From Diphasiastrum complanatum (taxonomy: Eukaryota; Streptophyta; Lycopodiopsida; Lycopodiales; Lycopodiaceae), in NCBI GenBank assembly GCA_029204225.1, contig CM055094.1, positions 71,729,884 to 71,793,883 of the forward strand: a stretch of 64,000 nt of DNA, read 5' to 3'. The translations under genes and the position numbers were made by a program. Below are positions 21,300 through 32,826 of this stretch, one piece after another (the first letter of the stretch is position 1; each line of letters opens with the position of its first letter). The notes beneath the pieces are model-generated. The model saw only the letters and a list, made by a program, of their open reading frames with translations. It did not search any database and was not told the origin of the DNA.

Positions 21300-22021
21300 T
21301 CCAATCGTCCTCCCATTTTGCTTTTTCTTAGTTTTGTCTACATAATTCTTGCATCGCTATCTCCAGAGTCAACAATTCTTCTTATTCATTCGCATTTTGG
21401 GCTTCTATAACTGCAATAATTGTCTCAAAAGATGAAGGTAATCCTACCGGAAATAATGTAGCCGAACATCTTTCATGGAAAATCCTAGTGCTCCTAGGCG
21501 CCTACGAACGTCCTTGAATTCTCTTACATAGTGGGTGATTGATTCACCTTCTGCTACTGCCATATGTGTCGACTCTTTCTGAAAAACAACCCTGGAGGTC
21601 ACTCCTACTCCATGATAGAGATTCTACCCAAGGGAGTTGGCTCAATTGGTTAGCTTGACATCCAAAGTTTCTTTGGTCTCAAGTTCGAGCCTTCCTTTGG
21701 AAACCAGGAAGCATGATAGAGATTCTGCAAAGTCTTTTAAACATCTTTGGGCATTTTCATGTCTCTGACCTGCGCACTGGCTGTATCTCCCAGAGATAGG
21801 CAAATGATCAAGAGAGCCTGCTTCATTATCTCTTTGAACGATCTCCTTCTCTCTACTATGTTAACCGAGGTTTCTCCTTCAATAATCAGTCCTATCTCGA
21901 TGCCTGAGACAAGATCCCAGAGCCCCTTCTCATCTAGGATTAGTTGTATCTTCCATGACCATACGTCATAGTTCTCTTCTTCCAGCTTTTCAATCTGCCT
22001 TGTCTCCTGCATTTGAGCCAT
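21300..22021 (-). pseudogene. Copia gag fragment with a SINE-like insertion
   Basis: The minus frame from 22021 starts MAQMQETRQIEKLEEENYDV and continues WSWKIQLILDEKGLWDLVSG, the typical copia gag N-terminus. It goes on through MPKDVWKTLQNLYHG, is interrupted by the 86-bp insertion at 21626-21711, and resumes GVGVTSRVVFQKES and ITHYVREFKDVRRRLGALGF. Stops accumulate after about 21470. No protease, integrase or LTR of this copy was found nearby. Confidence 0.8.
21626..21711 (+). mobile_element. Short tRNA-derived SINE-like insertion
   Basis: 86 bp flanked by a perfect 15-bp direct repeat, CATGATAGAGATTCT (21611-21625 and 21712-21726). Removing it with one repeat copy restores the copia gag frame. 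It contains an A-box-like TGGCTCAATTGG (21638-21649) and, 32 bp on, a B-box-like AGTTCGAGCC (21682-21691), the spacing of an internal pol III promoter. A diverged second copy lies at 57548-57620. It lacks the usual A- or T-rich tail and is very short for a SINE, so it could be a 5' tRNA-like head only. Confidence 0.65.
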
Positions 22022-22853
22022 CTTCTTGACGCTACACTGCTTTTCACCTTTTTGTTGATTTGATAGCTATGATGATGATCAATCTTCAATAAAGATTGTT
22101 CCGTACTCAATCTAGTAAAATAGAGTAAAAGCTTTTATGAAGTATAGCACATGTTTAGTGGGCCCATAACCATTGTTAAGTGTTTTAAGCATGCATTGAC
22201 TAACTAATGATGCAACCAAAGGACACATCCAATAAGCATAATCAAGATCAATCTACACAATCCACACAACGAAATATTATACTGCTAAAAGGACTTCTTC
22301 ATTACTCCAAAATAGTACATAGTCACTTCAGTGATGATCGCTAGTACATGTAATCTCCATACAACATCTATCCACTACTCAGCATGAAGCATGTCTACGC
22401 TACCACATCATCACACATTTATCTACTATCACGATTCTAGCACCTATTACTCGCATATTTCCAGCCTAAATATAATCAAATTAACTACCTAACTACCAAC
22501 CATCTGATATGTCAACTGACCCTAAAACTGCTCTTGCCTAAAGTTAATCTAACAAAAAAACTGTTCATTGATCTATGGCCTTAATAGAAACGAGCTTGAA
22601 CAGTGAAATCTGAGACGTGAAGGTGCAATTTCAAAAATAAGGGACACTAAAAGAATTACTTCGTTAACAATTTTCTTCTTTGATAGAGTAATTGGAAATC
22701 TATATGAATGGGGTGGTTTCCTAAATTTAAAGATCATAATCGTGATCATCCATGCTCGCTGACTATTTTCTGTGAGACATGGATGCCCACCTGGATCCTT
22801 TGCCTGGCTCCATGAGCTCCTATTAAAGCTCTCCATCACTGCATACATATTTG

Positions 22854-22891
<38 letters not shown>

Positions 22892-23879
22892 TGATTTATA
22901 GGCTTTAGCAATATTGGAGGGACACTCTAGGCATTAACTATCAACAAACACAAAGCATCGCTATTGTAGGGTAAAAGATGGAAAATCAATCAAATTTTGC
23001 AGTGAACAAGGAGCCTTGTTGCCGAAGGAATCGGATGGGAATTGCCCTAGCTGCAACACTACATATTTGAGAAAGCCTGGCGGCTACCCACCTAAGTTGG
23101 CACTTCTTGTTGTTGGCCTCCTTTGCACAGTGTCATATCCTTGTTTCTAGAATATAATATCCTATAAAATGATATATCACCATAATTTTCTTCTTTTTCT
23201 TTATCAAATGATTGATATCACTAGGACATCACATCACACTACTTACAACTAGAGCTACAGCCACATGCTACAAGCATGGAGCGTTCACACCAGTGTTTGG
23301 AGGGTATCACGGTATTGCAGGCATTTAAAAAATTTAATACCAGTAGGGTATCAACATAAGGAGGTACAGGAGTTGTAGACTGGTATGGAAAGCCCTTGGT
23401 GAGCGCTTTCCAATGCACTAAACTTCCCTAAATTCGGACTTACCACTAAAAAGTTATGCCATTTTTAGTGTGGAATCAAAATGTGGACTCAAAAAGTTAC
23501 GTTATGTAGATTTCAAATTTGAGTGTTTTGATTGGTCCATGTGTAAGAAAAAATTGAGAAAAAGTATAAAAAGAATCTTTACAAAGGGTCAAGAACTCCT
23601 CTAATGTACCATCCGGTTTTCCACCCGGGTATAAATATGTACGAATTTCTAAAAACAATCATTTAGTAATATCATAATTTAAGATATCAAAAATTTGAAA
23701 TATCAAAACATTTTACTAAAAATAGTACTACTATTGATACCATGACAAAAATCCACAAAATCTCCCAAACCTAGGTATCAATATGAACAGTAAGATAGTT
23801 AATATTGGGTGTCCGGTTCTAGACCTAGTATTAGAAATTCATATACCAGTTGGGTAGGTTTTTTGATACCATGTTGATA
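22022..23879. other. No gene recognised
   Basis: AT-rich DNA with a short (AG)16 microsatellite at 22857-22888. No coding motif on either strand. Confidence 0.4.
22857..22888. repeat. (AG)16 microsatellite
   Basis: 16 uninterrupted AG units. Confidence 0.95.
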
Positions 23880-24053
23880 CCCATTTGTCATCTACGCTTA
23901 AAATTGAGTACCTAGAATAAATTTTGATTTGATATTCAACATTTTAGTGTTTGAGATCATTGGTTATGCTGCAATATTCAAGTCAAGTCTAGATATATAA
24001 TTAATAACTTGAGAGGGCCCAAGGCACTCCAATTATGACATGTAGAGCAGTGC
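23880..24053. repeat. Dispersed repeat X, copy 1
   Basis: About 170 bp (TCATCTACGCTTAAAATTG to GTAGAGCAG) recurs inverted at about 51600-51780. Here it abuts repeat Y; at the other site Y is missing, so X and Y are separable units. Confidence 0.7.
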
Positions 24054-24391
24054 ATCCAGATTCCTACCACAACCCGAACAAGATGGCAATAGAACCAAAA
24101 AGGTGTGCTGCTACTATTCTACAAAGATATCATAGGCATAATCATGGAGGAACCCATCCATTAGCATTTTATGTACTCCTTCATGTACTTTTTCTCATCT
24201 CATTATGTAAAATTGGTATAAGTGATAGTAAATCATCCAACTTGAACACTAATATTCTCTATATCAACTATGAAATCTTTCTATCTATCATATGTAGGAT
24301 TTTAAAGGAAAGATACATTCTTAAAAAGGAGTAATTCTTGAAATAGAGCAAGGTTATATTGTAAAACTACCAAGCACAGTTGAAGAGGGAG
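24054..24391 (+). mobile_element. Internal part of repeat Y (copia-like 3' end), copy 1
   Basis: Recurs inverted at 42916-43260. It has no RT or RNase H but ends with codons VEEGV, the polypurine tract GAAGAGGGAG and an LTR start, exactly like copia 1 and the element at 58.3 kb. It therefore looks like a non-autonomous or deleted member of the same group that kept only its 3' end. Confidence 0.6.
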
Positions 24392-24715
24392 TGTGAAGAA
24401 TTGTCAACTATTTTCTTGACTAGTTGAGGCCTAAACTTGTGCATATGGCCCGCCCACAAAATTTTCACATGTGAATGTCATTAAAATAGTAATGTAAGGC
24501 TACTTTTAGATAGTCTTAGAAGTGGTAGAGTTTAAGTCCCACAAAATGACCTTTATTTGATGTAATTTGGCCATATGGACCAAATTTGGTAGTGTAGTAT
24601 TCATATTTCTATTTTAGGACTATATGACTCTAAAGAGAGAAAAGAGAGTCATATCTCATGCCTAAAATAGGCTGAAGTTTGGATTAGATTGAGTGGTTGA
24701 ACATTGTATTGGAGA
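24392..24715 (+). repeat. LTR (or LTR part) of repeat Y, copy 1
   Basis: Starts TGTGAAGAATTGTCAACTA, nearly the same as the copia 1 LTR start. It contains the palindrome TTCACATGTGAA at 24464-24475, comparable to CACACGTGTG in the other LTRs. The right end is not defined: coding-like copia linker sequence starts near 24716. Confidence 0.55.
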
Positions 24716-24910
24716 TCATTCTGATCCAATAGGTTTGTTATTTACTCTCCATCTTGTCTCCACAATCGGAGGAGTACCACGACTTTCATCTCCGGCTTGA
24801 TAATCAACTTGTGGTGGTGGAATTGCTTCATCCTCACTGAGATGCTTGGATAGTTCATCAATATGTTTTTCATCATCGCCAAACCTATGAATCTCATCGA
24901 ATATGATCAT
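24716..24910 (-). pseudogene. Copia integrase-RT linker fragment
   Basis: The minus frame contains HLSEDEAIPPPQVDYQAG and TPPIVETRWR, the acidic/Pro-rich linker between integrase and RT seen in copia elements. A related piece on the opposite strand lies at 42720-42829 (DEAIPPPQVDDQ). Both copies sit beside repeat Y. Confidence 0.5.
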
Positions 24911-25061
24911 GACTTATGTGCATCCATTATCCAAGTAGATCATGGCATCTATACCCCTTTGTTTGTTGATTATATCATGTGAAGATACACTTCAAAGCTT
25001 TCACCTACATTTTGCTACTTTTGCTCTTAGGTATATGAAAATAAACTCAGCATCCAAATAC

Positions 25062-25326
25062 TGTCAATAATCATATTTGGAATATCAAGCATTCACCATA
25101 AACAATCACCACAAGAAGGCGGGAGAAGAACACACACACTCACTCTATCATACTAGATCATACTAAAATGTGAAATGTACAAATGAACCCTGAACCAGGA
25201 TAGAGAGAGAAAACCTACGAGTAGACTAATAGACTAGCCTACGGCTAATTACAACTAGTAACAGTTGTCAACATTAATATACATCGTAAACAGTAATAGA
25301 ATGAAGTTTATCATTGATTTCTAACA
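25062..25326 (-). repeat. E1 3' LTR
   Basis: 265 bp. Minus-strand start TGTTAGAAATCAATG, end TTATTGACA. It is preceded on the minus strand by the purine-rich AGGGAGAG. Confidence 0.92.
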
Positions 25327-25329
25327 CTC

Positions 25330-26640
25330 TCCCTCAATGATAAAATTACATTCTTCTATTCCTAATAGAGTACGAAACCTCTCAAAGTTACATCTACCTA
25401 ATGACTTAGTAAAAATATCTGCCATTTGATCTTCAGATTTACAAAAAAAAAGATCAATGGCTCCATCAAGAATTTTCTCTCAAACAAAATGATAGTGTAC
25501 TTCGATGTGCTTGGTTCGAGCATGTACAACTGGATTTTTGGCAAGGTGAATGCAGCGTTGATTGTCGCAAGATATAATGGTTGCATTCAACTGTGGTTGA
25601 CCTAAATCCACAAGCAATCTTCGTAAGCATACCGTTTCTTATGTAGCATTGCTGAGTGCTCGATATTCAGCTTCCATCGATGATAAGACTACTGTAGGTT
25701 GCTTTTTGCTGCTCCATGAAATCGCAACTGTACCATAACTGAATGTATGACCACTGGTAGATCTTCTATCATCAATATTACCTGCCCAATCGGCATCTGT
25801 TTAACCTACCAACATTGGCGCTTCAGGCTAATCATACTTCAAACCAAAATTCAATGTCCCTCGAATGTATCTGAGAATAGGTATAGCAGACTTCCAATGT
25901 GCTTGACTAGGATCTTGCATAAATTGACTGAAAACACCAACAACATAAGAAGTATCAGGTTGTGTGTGTTTCAAATAAATCAAACCACCCACCAGCTATC
26001 TATACAAGTAAGCATCCACTTTTTCAGATTCATCATATGCAGTAAGCTTCATGTTGACATCCATAGGTGTACTCAAAGGCTTACAATCATGCATATTGAA
26101 CTTATAAAGCAAACCTCATGCATATTTTCTTTGTGTAAGAAAGACCATGTCTTCCTTTTGCCATACTTCAATGCCAAGACAATAGTGCATCAATCCTAGA
26201 TCGCTGATGTCATAAGCATTGGAAAGATCTGATTTGATTTCATCAATTAAGCTCTCATTACTTCATGTAATAATCAAATCATCCACGTACAACACAATGA
26301 GCACTATATTTGAATCTTGCCTTAGAATGTAAAGATTAGGAGTAGCATCACTCTTTACCATTCCCCTTCGCTTGAAGTGTTCATCAATGCAAGAGTACCA
26401 TGCCCGTGGTGCTTGCTTCAATCCAAAAATAGCTTTGTTGAGCTTACAAACAAGATGCTCTCTCCCTGGCTCAACAAGTCCTTGAGGTTGTACTTAGTAC
26501 ACCTCTTCATCTAGCACTCCATTAAGAAAAGCAGATTTAACGTCCATTTGCTGGATCTTCCAACCATAGAAAGTAGAAATAGCAATGATAGAACTTATAG
26601 TCACCATCTTAGCTACGGGTGCGAAGGTTTTCTCAAAATT
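25330..26640 (-). pseudogene. E1 reverse transcriptase and RNase H remnant
   Basis: Read on the minus strand: TFAPVAKMVT at the left joint, then GLKQAPRAWYS, LYVDDLIIT (YVDD at 26278-26289), MHYCLGIEVWQ, and YLRYIRGTLNFG-like RT end. RNase H carries [36 protein letters not shown] and TKHIEVHYHF, with ADIFTKSLGR near the end. Several in-frame stops are present (for example after EEVY and in SNAT*ET). The RT starts abruptly: integrase GCDAYV is fused to the RT region near 26640, so the RT N-terminus is deleted. Confidence 0.9.
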
Positions 26641-27420
26641 AGAACGTAAGCATCACAACCAAATACTCGTAAATGAGAAACATTAGATTTCTTTCTAGTA
26701 AAAGCTTCATAAGGTGTCTTACCCTCCACAGACTTCGTAGGACACTGATTCAAAATATGAGTAGCTGTGTTGCATGCTTTTGCCCAAAAAGTATTTGGCA
26801 AACCCTTTCTCTTAAACATTGCCCTAGCCATCTCCACAATAGATCTGTTTTTCCATTCTGCAACTCCATTCTGTTGTGGTGAATAGGGTGCAGTAGTTTG
26901 TCTCTTGATCCCCTGATCCTTGCAAAAATTTATAAACTTTGCTGAAAAATACTCACCGCCACCATCTGATATGAAGGTCTTAACATAGCAACTTGTTTGT
27001 TTTTCAGCTAGAGCTCTGAACTCTCTAAACTTAGCAAAAGCATCAGATTTTTTGCTTATGAAATAAATCCAGATATATCGACTGTAGTCATCAATGAATG
27101 TGATGAAATAGTAACAACCACTAATGGACCTAGTTTGTATTGGTCCACACAGATCACTATGAACAAGATCAAGAATGCCATTGGCTCTTCTTGTTCCATC
27201 TTTGGAAAATCTCTCTCTATGTTGTTTTCCCAAAATGCAATCCTCACAATTTTTTCTTTCAAAAGAGATATCAGGCAATTAAAAAACTAGATTACCTATT
27301 TTAAGGATTTGCAAGCTTTGAGCACTAATATGACCAAACCTTTGATTCAAAGGTCACTTTGACTATCAACAATGCTTACCATAGCTTGAGTAAAAGATCT
27401 CGCATTTACTTTGTATTCTC
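26641..27420 (-). pseudogene. E1 integrase remnant
   Basis: The minus frame 27278-26613 holds CEDCILGKQHRERF (zinc-finger end), HSDLCGP (first catalytic Asp), FISDGGGEYF (second Asp) and PQQNGVAEWKNRS (catalytic Glu). The three catalytic residues survive. Just upstream, GHISAQSLQILKIGN is the pre-integrase region, with a stop before LPDIS. The C-terminus breaks off at VFGCDAYV, where it is fused to RT sequence. Protease is absent between this and gag. Confidence 0.92.
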
Positions 27421-27459
27421 GTTGACTCTAGCTCCTGTAACAATCACTTTGTAGCGATT

Positions 27460-28197
27460 GATGTAATGAACAATTTTGAACTTTCACCTGCATCATCTTC
27501 ATATTGATCATCATTGTATTGATGTTGATCAGTATATTTGTCTTCATAATAATAGTCATCAATTGATGTTGATCAGCATAATTTCCCGCTTGCCATTTGT
27601 CTTTTCTTTGTTGCATCTCCTTCTATTTCTTGAAGCATTCACGCTCCCACAGAAGCAATCCACCTAGTTCTTCATAGGTTGGAAGATTTTCTCTTGTGGC
27701 TATACTCGTCACAAACATCTGATGTGACTCACTTAGACTATTCAATGTCAGTTGCACGATCTCACGATCTTGTACTCACTATCCAACTGCTACTGATTCA
27801 TCATGGATTTCTTTGATCTTCAATATGTGATCAGCAATAGGTGCACCATCATCCATCCGCAATGTATGCAACTTCATCTTTAGAAATAGTATTCGAGAGG
27901 TATTTGTCGTTTCAAGCCTTCAATGTATCCCACTCTTTTTTTGGTCCTTCTAAATCTGAAATATAGGGAATAATTGCATCTCCAACTGATCAGTTGATGA
28001 AATTCTGGGCTTTCTGTTTTCTCCTATCAAATGTCCGCTGATCTTCTTCAATCACTGGCCTTGTCTCTTCGACTGTCACGATCTCCCATAGCTCTTTTTC
28101 CATCCAAATGTTCTTCATTTGAATTTCCAAACTGCATAGTTCCGACACCTTCCAATTTGCTTGACTCATTGAGGACACTCTCGCTTAGAGTTGCCAT
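27460..28197 (-). pseudogene. E1 gag remnant
   Basis: The ATG (28195-28197) is followed by a gag N-terminus read partly in a second frame, NWKVSELCSLEIQMKNIWME and KELWEIVTVEETRPVIEED. The C-terminal Asp/Tyr/Gln-rich segment corresponds to the frame at 29.9 kb. Relative to the second copy about 285 bp are deleted at about 27648, which destroys the CCHC zinc knuckle. Confidence 0.8.
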
Positions 28198-28312
28198 TAT
28201 TGGATAGATGAGTCCAGATCAAAAAAAAATGGCTCAGTCTGAGCACACAACCTGTCTCCAAATTTTATCACACCACAGATTTGTATATATTTGGTTGTGA
28301 ACATGATATCGG

Positions 28313-28545
28313 TATGATGCGCGGGTGCACGACTGCTCGGGATTCTATTTAGCTTGCGCGCGTGGATCTGATGTTGGTACGGGTATGCGATATCGGTACG
28401 ATGGGCGGATGTACGACTGCTTAGTATTTTCTTTGCCTTTGGCACGTGGATCCGATTGGTACGGATATGCTATATCTATACGACGCGCGGATGTACGACT
28501 GCTCAGGATTTTAATTACCATTGGCACGTCGATCAAATATTGGTA
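28313..28545. repeat. 84-bp minisatellite in E1 leader, copy 1
   Basis: Three diverged tandem units containing GATGTACGACTGCT and GATCTGAT..TGGTACGG, between the 5' LTR and gag. One unit is shortened. Homologous to 30994-31245. Confidence 0.75.
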
Positions 28546-29040
28546 CGGAAAAGATAAAATATAAGAACTTTCCGAGAGAATATTCTAGATTTTCCTCTTT
28601 GGCAAAGCCTTTCGAAATGTGTGATCATTCGAAAGACGGATCAATAATGTGAAAAGTATGAAGCCTCCTAACTCTAAATGGCAGTACTAGATACTATCTA
28701 GTGTGATTTGCGGTACTCCAAATAAACAAATGAGAGATTTCTTGACAAACCTCTCACACAAATGGCACTTTTCACAACAACTAAGAAGTATTGTAAAAAT
28801 CTTCCCACTCAACAGATTTTCAATCTGTCTGATGCTGCCCTGGCCTTTCAGATGCCTCTGGGAGTATGTCTTTGTTCCCCATTGATGGTTCTGAGTCCAA
28901 ACCTGCAAAATACACCAAACAAAAATTTCTTCTAGTTGTTTTTGTCTCTCCGAGCTTTCACCTCCCGTGAAGGCTTTCTCACTTCATTGCGGAGCCTGTG
29001 ACAAGCTGTATCGACTGATCAGGCATGCATGACTATCGCA
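28546..29040 (-). other. E1 leader between minisatellite and primer site
   Basis: Non-coding. 28690-29040 matches 32830-33191 in the duplicated copy. Confidence 0.6.
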
Positions 29041-29052
29041 GCTCTGATAGCA
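29041..29052 (-). other. Primer binding site of E1
   Basis: Minus strand TGCTATCAGAGC, one mismatch from the initiator tRNA-Met complement, directly after the LTR end TTGACA. Confidence 0.8.
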
Positions 29053-29317
29053 TGTCAAATATTAGATGTGGAACATCAAGCATTCATCATAAACAATCAC
29101 CACGAGAAGACAGAAGAAGAACACGCACACTCACTCTATAATACTAGATCATATTAAAATGTGAAATGTACAAATGCACCCTGAACCTTGATAGAGAGAG
29201 AAAACCTACGAGTAGACTAATAAACTAGCCTACAGCTAATTACAGCTGGTAACAGCTGTCAACATTAATGTACATCGTAAACAATAACAGAATGAAGTTT
29301 ATCATTGATTTCTAACA
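29053..29317 (-). repeat. E1 5' LTR
   Basis: 265 bp, followed on its outer side by the target copy AATAC (29318-29322). Confidence 0.92.
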
Positions 29318-29853
29318 AATACATGCAAACCATCCAAGCTAGGTTTCTTACTACTGAATGCCTCATCTATTGTGTGGTTAGGGCTAAAAGCATGGTTTGG
29401 TGGTACAAAACCCATTTTTCATTGTACCATTTGGTAGTACATTTCACTTTTGGGGGATTTGGGTGGGAGATTGATAGATGCTACCCACGAGTTAATGCAT
29501 GGAAGGCGTCCCTAGTAATGATGGGCCTACCCTCTTGAGTATTGGGGGGTAAGTGGTGGGCCTATTCTCTCTCCTCCAATAAAAAGGTCAGTGTATTTCT
29601 ACCCTTTTTGTTTTTAGGCCTATTAACTATGCAAATTGTTACTTGATTCCATGCTCCTAGAAAAAAATAATAAAAGTCGTGGATCGATACTCACCAACCA
29701 TAGCTCCTTATCCATTAGGATGCTCCTTTTGTTAAACTTCCAATGCTATAGTTGGACAACTTGTCCAATTTGTTGGCTTATGCAAGTACAGATTATTCCA
29801 ATCTTGTCATTCTGCCAAAAAATTGTCCTTTTGACACAATAATGGATCTTAAT
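29318..29853. repeat. Outer flank of E1, duplicated at 33469-34001
   Basis: About 535 bp of non-E1 DNA starting with the target copy AATAC. A near-identical stretch follows the second LTR at 33469. Its presence in both copies shows that a genomic segment, not just the element, was duplicated. Confidence 0.8.
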
Positions 29854-29892
29854 GATACGATCTAAGGCTTCATCACTTGTTATTAATGTTGT

Positions 29893-30886
29893 AATGAACA
29901 ATTTTGAACTCTCACCTGTATCATCTTCATATTGATCATCATCGTATTGATGTTGATCAATATAATTGTCTTCATAATAATAGTCATCAAATTGATGTTG
30001 ATCAACATAATTGCCATTTGTCTTCTCTTTGTTGCATCTCCTTCTGTTTCTTGAAGCATTCACGCTCCCAGTGGCCAAGTTTGCTGCAGTACCTACAATT
30101 TCCAGGTTTATTTTGTCTTGAATTGCCGCGTCCTTGACCTCGGCCTTGATTCCAACTGCCTCGATTTGGACTATCATTGACTTGCTCATGAAATTGTTGA
30201 AATGATCCCTCGCTTGAGTTTCCTCCTCTCGATTGATACCTTCCACGGCCAAATCTTCCACCTTATCCTCTTACTACAAGAGCTTGATCATATCCCCTCT
30301 TACGATGATTCAAGTTCTCTTGACGTTGCTCTTCGTGCAAAAGCAATCCACCTAGTTCTTCATAGGTTGGAAGATTTTCTCTTGTGGCTATGCTTGTCAC
30401 AAATATCTAATGTGACTCACTCAGACTATTCAATGTCAGTTGCACGATCTCACGATCTTGTACTCACTCTGCAACTGCTGCCAATTCATCACAGATCTCT
30501 TTGATCTTCAGTATGTGATCGGCAATAGTGGCACCATCATCCATCCGCAATGCATGCAACTTCGTCTTCATAAATAGTATTCGAGATGTATTTGTCATTT
30601 CAAGCCTTCAATGTATCCCACTCTTCTTTGGTTGTTCTGAATCTAAAATATAGGGAATAATTACATCTCTTACTGATGTGTTGATGACATTCTGGGCTTT
30701 TCGTTTTCTCCTATCAAATGCTCGTTGATCTTCTTCAATCACTGGCCTTGTCTCTTCACCTGTCATGATCTCTCATAGCTCTTTTTCCATCAAAATGTTC
30801 TTCAGTTTGAATTTCCAAACTGCATAGTTGTCGGCACCTTCCAATTTGCTTGACTCATTGAGGACACTCTCGCTTAGAGTTTTCAT
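29893..30886 (-). pseudogene. Duplicated copy of E gag
   Basis: On the minus strand, ATG at 30886-30884, then a degenerate N-terminus (stops and shifts). An intact zinc knuckle CRYCSKLGHWEREC is at 30056-30097, and an acidic Asp/Tyr/Gln-rich tail (YVDQHQFDDYYYEDN) is read in a neighbouring frame. Less deleted than the E1 gag at 27460-28197. Confidence 0.8.
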
Positions 30887-30993
30887 TACTGGATAGATGA
30901 GTCCGGATCACAAAAGAATGGCTCAGTCTGAGCACACAACCTGTCTCAAAATTTTATCACACCACAGAATTGTATATATTTGGTTGTACACCT

Positions 30994-31245
30994 GATATCG
31001 GTATGATGTGCGGGTGCATGACTGCTCGGCATTCTCTCTAGCTCTTGCGCGTGGATTTGATATTGGTACGGGTATGCGATATCGGTACGACGTGCGAATG
31101 TACGACTGCTTAGTATTTTCTTTGCCTTTGGCGCGTGGATCTGATATTGGTACGGATATGCTATATCTGTACGACGTGCGGATGTACGACTGCTCAAGAT
31201 TTTTCCTACCTTTGGCGCGTCGATCCAATATTGGTACGGAAAAGA
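30994..31245. repeat. Three tandem 84-bp units (leader minisatellite, copy 2)
   Basis: Units start at 30994, 31078 and 31162 and are about 85-90% alike. Each contains a pattern like GATATCGGTACGACGTGCG, GTACGACTGCT and GGATCTGATATTGGTACGG. As 84 is a multiple of 3, minus-strand frames stay open through it and give 28-residue repeats (SYIRTSYRYRI, VPISDPRAKG). It lies in the retrotransposon leader, so translation is not assumed. Confidence 0.85.
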
Positions 31246-31329
31246 TACTTTCTTTGTTTTCCAGATCCAATACTTGATTTTACAGCAAGATAACATCCAT
31301 CCACTTGCATAGCTCCATCTACACAAGAA

Positions 31330-32826
31330 GATCCTCCAAAAGATGTTCCACTCTTCATAAGAGATCGATACTCAAAATCCATTGCTTGGATCCACTCCTC
31401 TTCTTTCCTTACTTGATCTACACTTGTAGGCTCATCCAAAAAGGTTAGGAAAGCAACATAATTTCCAAAAACTACTTGATTACCCTTTTGATCATAAGTG
31501 AGCCTTGAAGGTACTTGTCTTTCTCTTGATGTTTTCCTTGGCTTTTGACTTGATGAAGGTCCATCATCACCACCATCCAAAGTAAGATCATTCTCATCAA
31601 CGTCAAGAATGTTAGATCCATCCACTCTACCATCAATCATGCTTGAAGACACCTTTGTAATGTTCCCCTCATCAAAAATGACATCTCTACCAACAATCAC
31701 TTTGTTAGTAGAAGGAATGTAAACCTTATAGGCTTTACTCACCTCACTGTATCCAACAGAAATACCTCTTCTTGAAGATGGATCCTCCTTGGTTCTATCA
31801 TCAAGAGTAATGCTGACATATCATGTGCATCTAAAGGTTCTTAGAAAGTTGACACTCGGCCTCCTCTTGAATAGCATCTCGAAAGGTGTCCTTCCATCCA
31901 AAATAGCACTCGGCCACCTATTGCACAAGAAATTGGCACACAACAAAGCTTGATCCCAAAATTGTTTGTCAAGATTAGCACTTAACCTCATAGCTTTAGC
32001 ACTTTCACATAAAGTCCTATTCCTCCTTTCAGCCACTCCATTTTGTTGTGGGGTCCTTGATGTTGTATACTCCCTCTTGATCCCATGCTCATCACAAAAG
32101 GCCTTAAACTTGTTAGATATGTACTCACCACCATTGTCACCTCTCAATCACTTGATATTTGTGGAAAATTGGTTCTCCCTTGCATTCTTGAACTTGTCAA
32201 AGACATCATACACTTCATCCTTGCTCTTTAGTAGATAGATCCAACAAAATGTACTAAAATCATCAATGACTATTACATACATCTTAGCTCCACTATTGCT
32301 AATTGTAGTAAATCCATGAATATCCGAATGTACAAGTTGAAAAGGCTTTGCACATTCAAATGAAGTCCAACAACCTCACTATCTAGAGATCCAATCCAAA
32401 TTAGGGTTTTGACAAAATCACAAAAAATTGACTATTCCAAATCTACATGCAAATGCTGAAAAATTTGATATGCAATCTATAAGCCACTACTTAGGCTAAA
32501 CCAATGATCCAAAAATCGGCCAAATCCAGTTTGTGAGTTCAAAAATCGGAATTGAACAAGTATATTGACCTATTTAGTGTTTTGATCTACAAAAGATCCA
32601 ATCGACAAAAGCAAAAAACTCGATTTTGATGTAGAATCCTCTCTAGGATGCTCTAGACTTGATATCTTTACCAAATCGTTGATAGATCTGATTTCCTCCT
32701 TCATAACTTGAAACACAAGCTCTGATACCATGTGAAAGCATAGTCTTGCCAATTTGGATAAGTCTATTTCTCTAGATCATGGTAACATGATGTTAGATCT
32801 TTGTGATCCTAATAATTCAAGAAGAA
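31330..32826 (-). mobile_element. Copia fragment inserted in the duplicated E leader
   Basis: On the minus strand: about 96 bp of a 5' LTR end (32826-32731), primer site, leader, then a direct jump into integrase (HSDIHG-like region, RGDNGGEYISNKFKAF, TPQQNGVAERRNRTL). Next is the linker SSSQKPRKTSRERQVPSRLT and the RT start (EEEWIQAMDFEYRSLMKSGT). Gag, protease and the integrase zinc finger are deleted, and RT is cut after about 60 residues. The leader matches 48740-48840 and the linker matches 58718-59000, so it belongs to the group at 48.7 and 58.3 kb. Target duplications were not found. Confidence 0.85.
32719..32730 (-). other. Primer binding site of the inserted copia fragment
   Basis: Minus strand TGGTATCAGAGC follows the LTR end GCTTTCACA. 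Confidence 0.88.

Larger units (their letters stand above)
25062..29317 (-). mobile_element. Old, deleted Ty1/copia element E1
   Basis: 265-bp LTRs (25062-25326 and 29053-29317), a primer site next to the 5' LTR, and the target duplication AATAC (25057-25061 and 29318-29322) define the element. On the minus strand the order is 5' LTR, leader with 84-bp repeats, gag, integrase, RT, RNase H, 3' LTR. Deletions removed most of the zinc knuckle, the protease, and the integrase-RT junction. The LTRs differ at about 24 of 265 positions, the oldest pair measured here. Its 5' part is tandemly duplicated at 29893-34001. Confidence 0.92.

Noticed and set aside
21638-21691. Possible tRNA gene
   Set aside because: Only A- and B-box-like motifs are present; no acceptor stem or anticodon arm can be formed, and the flanking 15-bp duplication shows a retroposed insert.
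25747-26199. 150-aa plus-strand ORF
   Set aside because: It is antisense to the E1 RT/RNase H remnant, whose minus-strand motifs are clear.
28313-31245. Possible CRISPR array
   Set aside because: Units are contiguous and diverged with no unique spacers, and the DNA is plant nuclear.
30923-31326. 115- and 126-aa repeat-containing proteins
   Set aside because: They are translations of the 84-bp minisatellite in a retrotransposon leader. Both frames stay open because the unit is a multiple of three, so openness is not evidence of coding.
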